Origin: Bacteroidales bacterium UBA755
GTDB taxonomy: Bacteria; Bacteroidota; Bacteroidia; Bacteroidales; UBA932
Reading direction: 5' to 3'
Assembly (NCBI GenBank): GCA_002297815.1
Contig: DBKH01000037.1
Coordinates: 1-64,000 of the forward strand
DNA: 64,000 nt
Made by a program: the position numbers and the translations under genes. Shown here in pieces: positions 60,528 to 64,000 of this stretch (positions are counted from its first letter, which is position 1; every line of letters starts with the position of its first letter). A model generated the notes under the pieces. The model saw only the letters and a list, made by a program, of their open reading frames with translations, was not told where the DNA came from and searched no databases.

Positions 60528-61713
60528 TGATATGGAAATAACGTTAGACTCAAATACATTTTTTTGGATGAATGGTGATACCGCATTATTGTACAATTCG
60601 GTATCAGGTCGTGCCAAGACAATTATACTTTCTGATACATTACGTGAAATTCTTGATATATTATCTAGACCTGAATCTTTATATTCCGTAAATGTTATGG
60701 GATACGAGGTTGATCCGGACATCGCTTCTTTTGTAAATATGATAGTGAGCGAAAAGTTTGGCACAATATCATGCTCAAATAAACATAAAGTATCAGTCCC
60801 GCCGAAAGTTAGGATTATTCATGATGTCGCCAATAATGCGTTCATGAAGTCGATAGATATTGATAATGACCGCAATCTGTCATATTTGAGTTCTTTGACG
60901 TTTTTTGTTGGCGGATATAGTAAACACCCAGAGTATTATAAGCAGATACTATATCCTGTAATGACACAAAATGAACTTTCACCTCAGATTATATTTAGGT
61001 TTGTCAGAAAGGTTTATGTCCAAACAATTAATGAACTCAACCTTGTCTTCTCAAGTGATACGGAACATATAGAAGATTATGTCAAATTGTTAAGTGAGTT
61101 CAAAGGACAGCTAAATCTATACTTCCCATTCGATGTTTCGGTTGATTCCATTCAAACAGTAATAGGTGAGGTCCATAGTGTGAATATTATTTGTGAGATG
61201 GAAGAATTATTACATCCATCTCATAGAAAGATAATGGATTATCTATTGACTTTAGGATGTCATATGTCTGCTATTATTCGTAGTCATGAAGAATTAGAAT
61301 TTTTCTATGACATTCGAAAACAAGTAGGCACAGAGGCAATAGATTTGATTCCAGTTTATGATGATAATGATGGGTTCTTCATGCAGGAGATACTCCTATC
61401 AGCTGAGGATGTAAACAATATCAAAATTTCAAAAAGAGAGATATTTATTCACCAGAAAGTTAATCCTAATTTCTTCGGTAAGATTGCTGTTTTCCCAGAT
61501 TTATCAGTGGTATCAAGTGGTTTTACAAAGCAAAAATGGAGTATTAACGATTCTATATACGACATAATTAAGGATGAACTCTTAAAAGGTGATTCATGGC
61601 TGGCTATAAGAAAGAATAGCCCTTGTGACTCTTGTTTACATCAATGGCTTTGCCCGTCTCCTTCTGTTTATGAAAGAGCGATGAATCGTAATAATGCTTG
61701 CAATTTTAGATAA
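60520..61713 (+). CDS. Pseudo-radical-SAM partner protein (TIGR04150-like)
   Basis: 397 residues from ATG 60520 (ATG 60532 also possible), overlapping the maturase stop. It has no CxxxCxxC motif, but keeps the barrel-like layout and the C-terminal SPCDSCLHQWLCPSPS signature typical of this partner family. Such proteins probably bind the precursor or hold the maturase; the function is not established. A+T-rich like the gene before it. Confidence 0.85.
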   Translation: MDSDMEITLDSNTFFWMNGDTALLYNSVSGRAKTIILSDTLREILDILSRPESLYSVNVMGYEVDPDIASFVNMIVSEKFGTISCSNKHKVSVPPKVRIIHDVANNAFMKSIDIDNDRNLSYLSSLTFFVGGYSKHPEYYKQILYPVMTQNELSPQIIFRFVRKVYVQTINELNLVFSSDTEHIEDYVKLLSEFKGQLNLYFPFDVSVDSIQTVIGEVHSVNIICEMEELLHPSHRKIMDYLLTLGCHMSAIIRSHEELEFFYDIRKQVGTEAIDLIPVYDDNDGFFMQEILLSAEDVNNIKISKREIFIHQKVNPNFFGKIAVFPDLSVVSSGFTKQKWSINDSIYDIIKDELLKGDSWLAIRKNSPCDSCLHQWLCPSPSVYERAMNRNNACNFR

Positions 61714-61741
61714 CCCCTTCGAAGGTATAAAAGTAATGTTT

Positions 61742-61996
61742 ATGAAAACAAACCTCAAATTAACTCAGTTGGAAAGTCAGAGACTTTCTGCTGCCGAAGC
61801 ATCTGCCGTAAAAGGCGGATATGTTCGAGAGTGCGGTTGTAGCTGTTACTATAGTGACAGTGGTGGATCTTCTATTGAAGCAAATGGTATGGCAAATTAC
61901 TCAACGGGCTCAAATGGAACTTCCTCTATAAATGGAAGTACGCGTTGGCATAGGCGTACGGAATTTGCTGAGTTGGAAACAGATTTACAACCGTAA
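61742..61996 (+). CDS. GG-Bacteroidales-type RiPP precursor
   Basis: 84 residues from ATG 61742 (the frame is open from 61694; MKTNLKLTQL is the usual start). Leader ends in Lys-Gly-Gly (24-26). The 58-residue core starts YVRECGCSCYYSDSGGSS and is rich in Ser, Gly, Asn and Thr (SIEANGMANY, STGSNGTSSINGS), then a basic/acidic tail. This is the TIGR04149-type pattern. It follows the pseudo-radical-SAM gene and ends before a hairpin. Candidate cleavage by the C39 transporter at 53234. Confidence 0.85.
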   Translation: MKTNLKLTQLESQRLSAAEASAVKGGYVRECGCSCYYSDSGGSSIEANGMANYSTGSNGTSSINGSTRWHRRTEFAELETDLQP

Positions 61997-62003
61997 ATAA
62001 TGT

Positions 62004-62042
62004 AGGACATGGATTATGCCTTTACGTAATCCATGTCCTTTG
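62004..62042 (+). terminator. Hairpin after the RiPP precursor
   Basis: AGGACATGGATTA (62004-62016) pairs exactly with TAATCCATGTCCT (62027-62039), ten-base loop, followed by TTTGGG. Short T run, so termination may be partial, with read-through into the GLPGLI gene. Confidence 0.75.
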
Positions 62043-62055
62043 GGTGATAACTTAT

Positions 62056-63033
62056 ATGCGGAAAAATAAAGTTATAGCAAGCATGGTGGCTGTGTTGTTT
62101 TCAAGTATGTATCTTCCGGCCATTCAAGCGCAGCCGTCACCTTATCATTATGCGCAGCGGTCGTCCTATCCTTTCGGTTGTAGGGATGTGGCGAGCAAGA
62201 AAGAGGTCGGGAAGTACCATCTGCTCGTCCAGTACAGATTTATTGTGAATATGTCAGCAGAAGAAGGATCCAAGAAATATACTCCTGATTACGACATTAT
62301 GAATCTGGAAATAGGAGATTCTTTTTCAAGATATTACAGCTCCTCGGCGGACAAGTGCGATTCGATTGTTTTCAATGCGCGGAATGACAAACGGCGGGGA
62401 GATCGCGGAGTCGATGTGTATGGATGGATGAAAGGAGGTAGGCTCGCTTTGTATGAGGACTACTATCAGGACTATCCTGAGAAAGGAAACTGCACTGTCA
62501 GAATGGGTATCGGGGCTAATGAATATGAATATACTGATGAAATACCTGTCTTCCAATGGAGATACAACCTTGCTGAAAAACGAGATATTCTTGGATATTC
62601 TTGTCTCGGAGCGGAAACCGGTTTCCGCGGTCGCCGCTATAAGGTCTGGTTCACTCCAGACATCCCTTCCAGCAGGGGACCATGGAAGTTTTTCGGTTTG
62701 CCTGGATTGATAATGGCAGCCGAGGATGGGGATGGAATATTCAAATGGGAAGCAGAGGGCATCTCCTCGGCTGAGGGAAAGATGTACATATTCGATTCTT
62801 CCACCGGACATACTCCTTCCGCCAGCCCGATGGTGGTGAAAAGGGTCTCCAGAAAACAAGCTTTGGAGTTGGAGAAACGAAAATGGAGCGACCCGCAGGG
62901 GCCTTATCTTGAGGCGGGGATAATCTCTATTGTTGACCGTATGGAGAACGGACGGATGGTCAGCTATACCGTCACAGCTGAGAACAGGGAGTTGTTCGCC
63001 TATCCTCCTTTCCCTCAATTGGAACTCGAATGA
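62056..63033 (+). CDS. GLPGLI-family secreted protein 4
   Basis: 325 residues from ATG 62056, signal peptide (about 1-26, cleavage after IQA). Motif WKFFGLPGLIMAAEDGDG. It is not part of the near-identical set at 48-51 kb, being diverged over most of its length. It overlaps the start of the TonB-receptor-like gene by 4 bp (ATGA), the usual GLPGLI neighbourhood. Confidence 0.87.
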   Translation: MRKNKVIASMVAVLFSSMYLPAIQAQPSPYHYAQRSSYPFGCRDVASKKEVGKYHLLVQYRFIVNMSAEEGSKKYTPDYDIMNLEIGDSFSRYYSSSADKCDSIVFNARNDKRRGDRGVDVYGWMKGGRLALYEDYYQDYPEKGNCTVRMGIGANEYEYTDEIPVFQWRYNLAEKRDILGYSCLGAETGFRGRRYKVWFTPDIPSSRGPWKFFGLPGLIMAAEDGDGIFKWEAEGISSAEGKMYIFDSSTGHTPSASPMVVKRVSRKQALELEKRKWSDPQGPYLEAGIISIVDRMENGRMVSYTVTAENRELFAYPPFPQLELE

Positions 63034-64000
63034 TCAGAAGATTGTTGTCGTACATAGTCATCAGCTTGTGCTGTTGCGGGCTTTGTGCCCAGACGCGAAT
63101 TCATGGCGTTGTCTGTGACAAAGAGTCCGGCGAGCCAGAGGTCGGGGTCATGGTCTCTGTGCTCACTGTGGATGAGAGTGCCTTTTTAGGCATCGCGACA
63201 ACTGATGGCGAAGGAAAGTATGAGATTGTCTTCAGCACGGATCAGGACAGTGTCAGAGTGTCGGTGTCCGGTTTCAACATCAGAAAGGAAACAAGGGTGA
63301 TCAAAGCATCGGACCAGGAATGCTCTTTCAGAACCGTTTACGACAAACTGGCCATAAAGGAATCTGTCGTGAAGTCTGAACCGATAAAAAGGATGGGTGA
63401 CACCTTGACCTACTATGTCGGTAATTATCTTGACTCTACCGACAGATCCATCGGAGATGTGTTGAAGAAACTGCCTGGGGTCGCGGTTAGTGAATCCGGG
63501 AAGATTTTCTACAATAACAAACCGATCAACAAGTTCTATATCGAAGGATTGGATTTGATGGAAGGACGTTATGGAGTCGCCACGAACAACGTTAGGGCAA
63601 GGGATGTTTCAAAAGTTGAGATTCTGGAGAATCACCAGCCTGTCAAATCCCTTAGGAACATAATCAGCTCGAACTCGGCAGCCGTCAATCTTAGGTTGAA
63701 GGATTCAGGAAAAGGCAGTGTCATAGCCGCGATTCAGCTTGGCCTTGGTTACTCTCCCGCGATGTGGAACAGTCAAGCCGCGATGATGTATTTCTCCGGA
63801 AAGTATCAGTCGCTGAGTACATTCAAATCCAACAATTCCGGAGAAGATATCCTGACCGAGCTGTCTGATCAGTACGAACGGCATCAAGAGTCTTCGGCGA
63901 TGATATCCATCATCCCACCGGTTCTGGATCTTGACAATGAGCGTTATATGGACAACCGCACATTCGCGCTGTCAGTCAACAATCTGGTCAAGATAGACAG
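63030..64000 (+). CDS. TonB-receptor-like protein with carboxypeptidase-regulatory domain (truncated at the window edge)
   Basis: The frame stays open from ATG 63030 to the last base; 323 codons visible. Signal peptide (about 1-20), then a CarboxypepD_reg-like domain (GVVCDKESGEPEVGVMVSV, ATTDGEGKYEI) and a plug-like region (DVLKKLPGVAVSESGKI, NKFYIEGLDLMEGRY, VSKVEILENHQPV), then barrel-type strands. It lies right after a GLPGLI gene, a common pairing. Function (uptake or peptide export at the outer membrane) is not known. Confidence 0.88.
   Translation, partial: MIRRLLSYIVISLCCCGLCAQTRIHGVVCDKESGEPEVGVMVSVLTVDESAFLGIATTDGEGKYEIVFSTDQDSVRVSVSGFNIRKETRVIKASDQECSFRTVYDKLAIKESVVKSEPIKRMGDTLTYYVGNYLDSTDRSIGDVLKKLPGVAVSESGKIFYNNKPINKFYIEGLDLMEGRYGVATNNVRARDVSKVEILENHQPVKSLRNIISSNSAAVNLRLKDSGKGSVIAAIQLGLGYSPAMWNSQAAMMYFSGKYQSLSTFKSNNSGEDILTELSDQYERHQESSAMISIIPPVLDLDNERYMDNRTFALSVNNLVKID

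Overview
The window comes from a Bacteroidota genome, most likely Bacteroidales. The evidence is: promoters of the TTTG / TAnnTTTG type; short operons with ATGA overlaps; GLPGLI-family proteins; TPR-LuxR membrane regulators; a TonB-receptor-like gene with a carboxypeptidase-regulatory domain; and aryl-polyene/flexirubin-type pigment genes. I cannot fix the genus. No rRNA, tRNA, CRISPR array or IS transposase is visible. | Layout. 0-15.2 kb is core genome: an LptF/LptG-type permease (cut by the left edge) and alaS on the minus strand, then two tandem M23 peptidases, a MerR-type regulator, a Nif3-like protein, a coiled-coil zinc-ribbon protein, dnaB, a DUF3108 protein, an RseC-like protein and a complete rnfBCDGEA operon, ending in a small outer-membrane-like protein and a clear intrinsic terminator. 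| 15.3-38.2 kb is an aryl-polyene-type cluster. A tyrosine ammonia-lyase (TAL)-like enzyme and a PaaK-like AMP ligase would make and activate a 4-coumarate-type starter. Two ACPs, several ketosynthases, hotdog dehydratases, a thioesterase and a ketoreductase would extend it. LpxL-like and PlsC-like acyltransferases, a GT2, a LolA-like carrier, an EamA/SMR-like protein and an MMPL pump would attach and move the product to the envelope. The cluster has a promoter before the TAL gene, another before the ligase and a third before the ketoreductase. A minus-strand ATPase/STAS-like pair sits in the middle. REP-like palindromes lie in frame inside three of its genes and, again, inside ssb. | 38.4-47.7 kb holds an ECF sigma/anti-sigma operon with two envelope proteins, purA and ssb (minus strand), a compact minus-strand locus with a 43-codon basic ORF embedded in long RNA pairings, a GH31 glycosidase, a PMI-like cupin that has lost most zinc ligands, and an S4-domain protein. 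| 47.7-64 kb is a peptide natural-product region and the most unusual part. Two paralogous 70-71 residue double-glycine peptides, each with conserved cysteines, alternate with three GLPGLI-family secreted proteins. They are followed by a VKOR-thioredoxin oxidase, a C39-peptidase ABC exporter, an HlyD adaptor, a DUF3244 protein and a TPR-LuxR regulator. Next come an AT-rich radical-SAM / pseudo-radical-SAM / GG-precursor set, a fourth GLPGLI protein and a TonB-receptor-like gene that runs off the window. Repeated TGTAAGA elements precede both peptide transcription units at nearly the same distance (43-45 bp) from the -7 box, suggesting one shared regulator.
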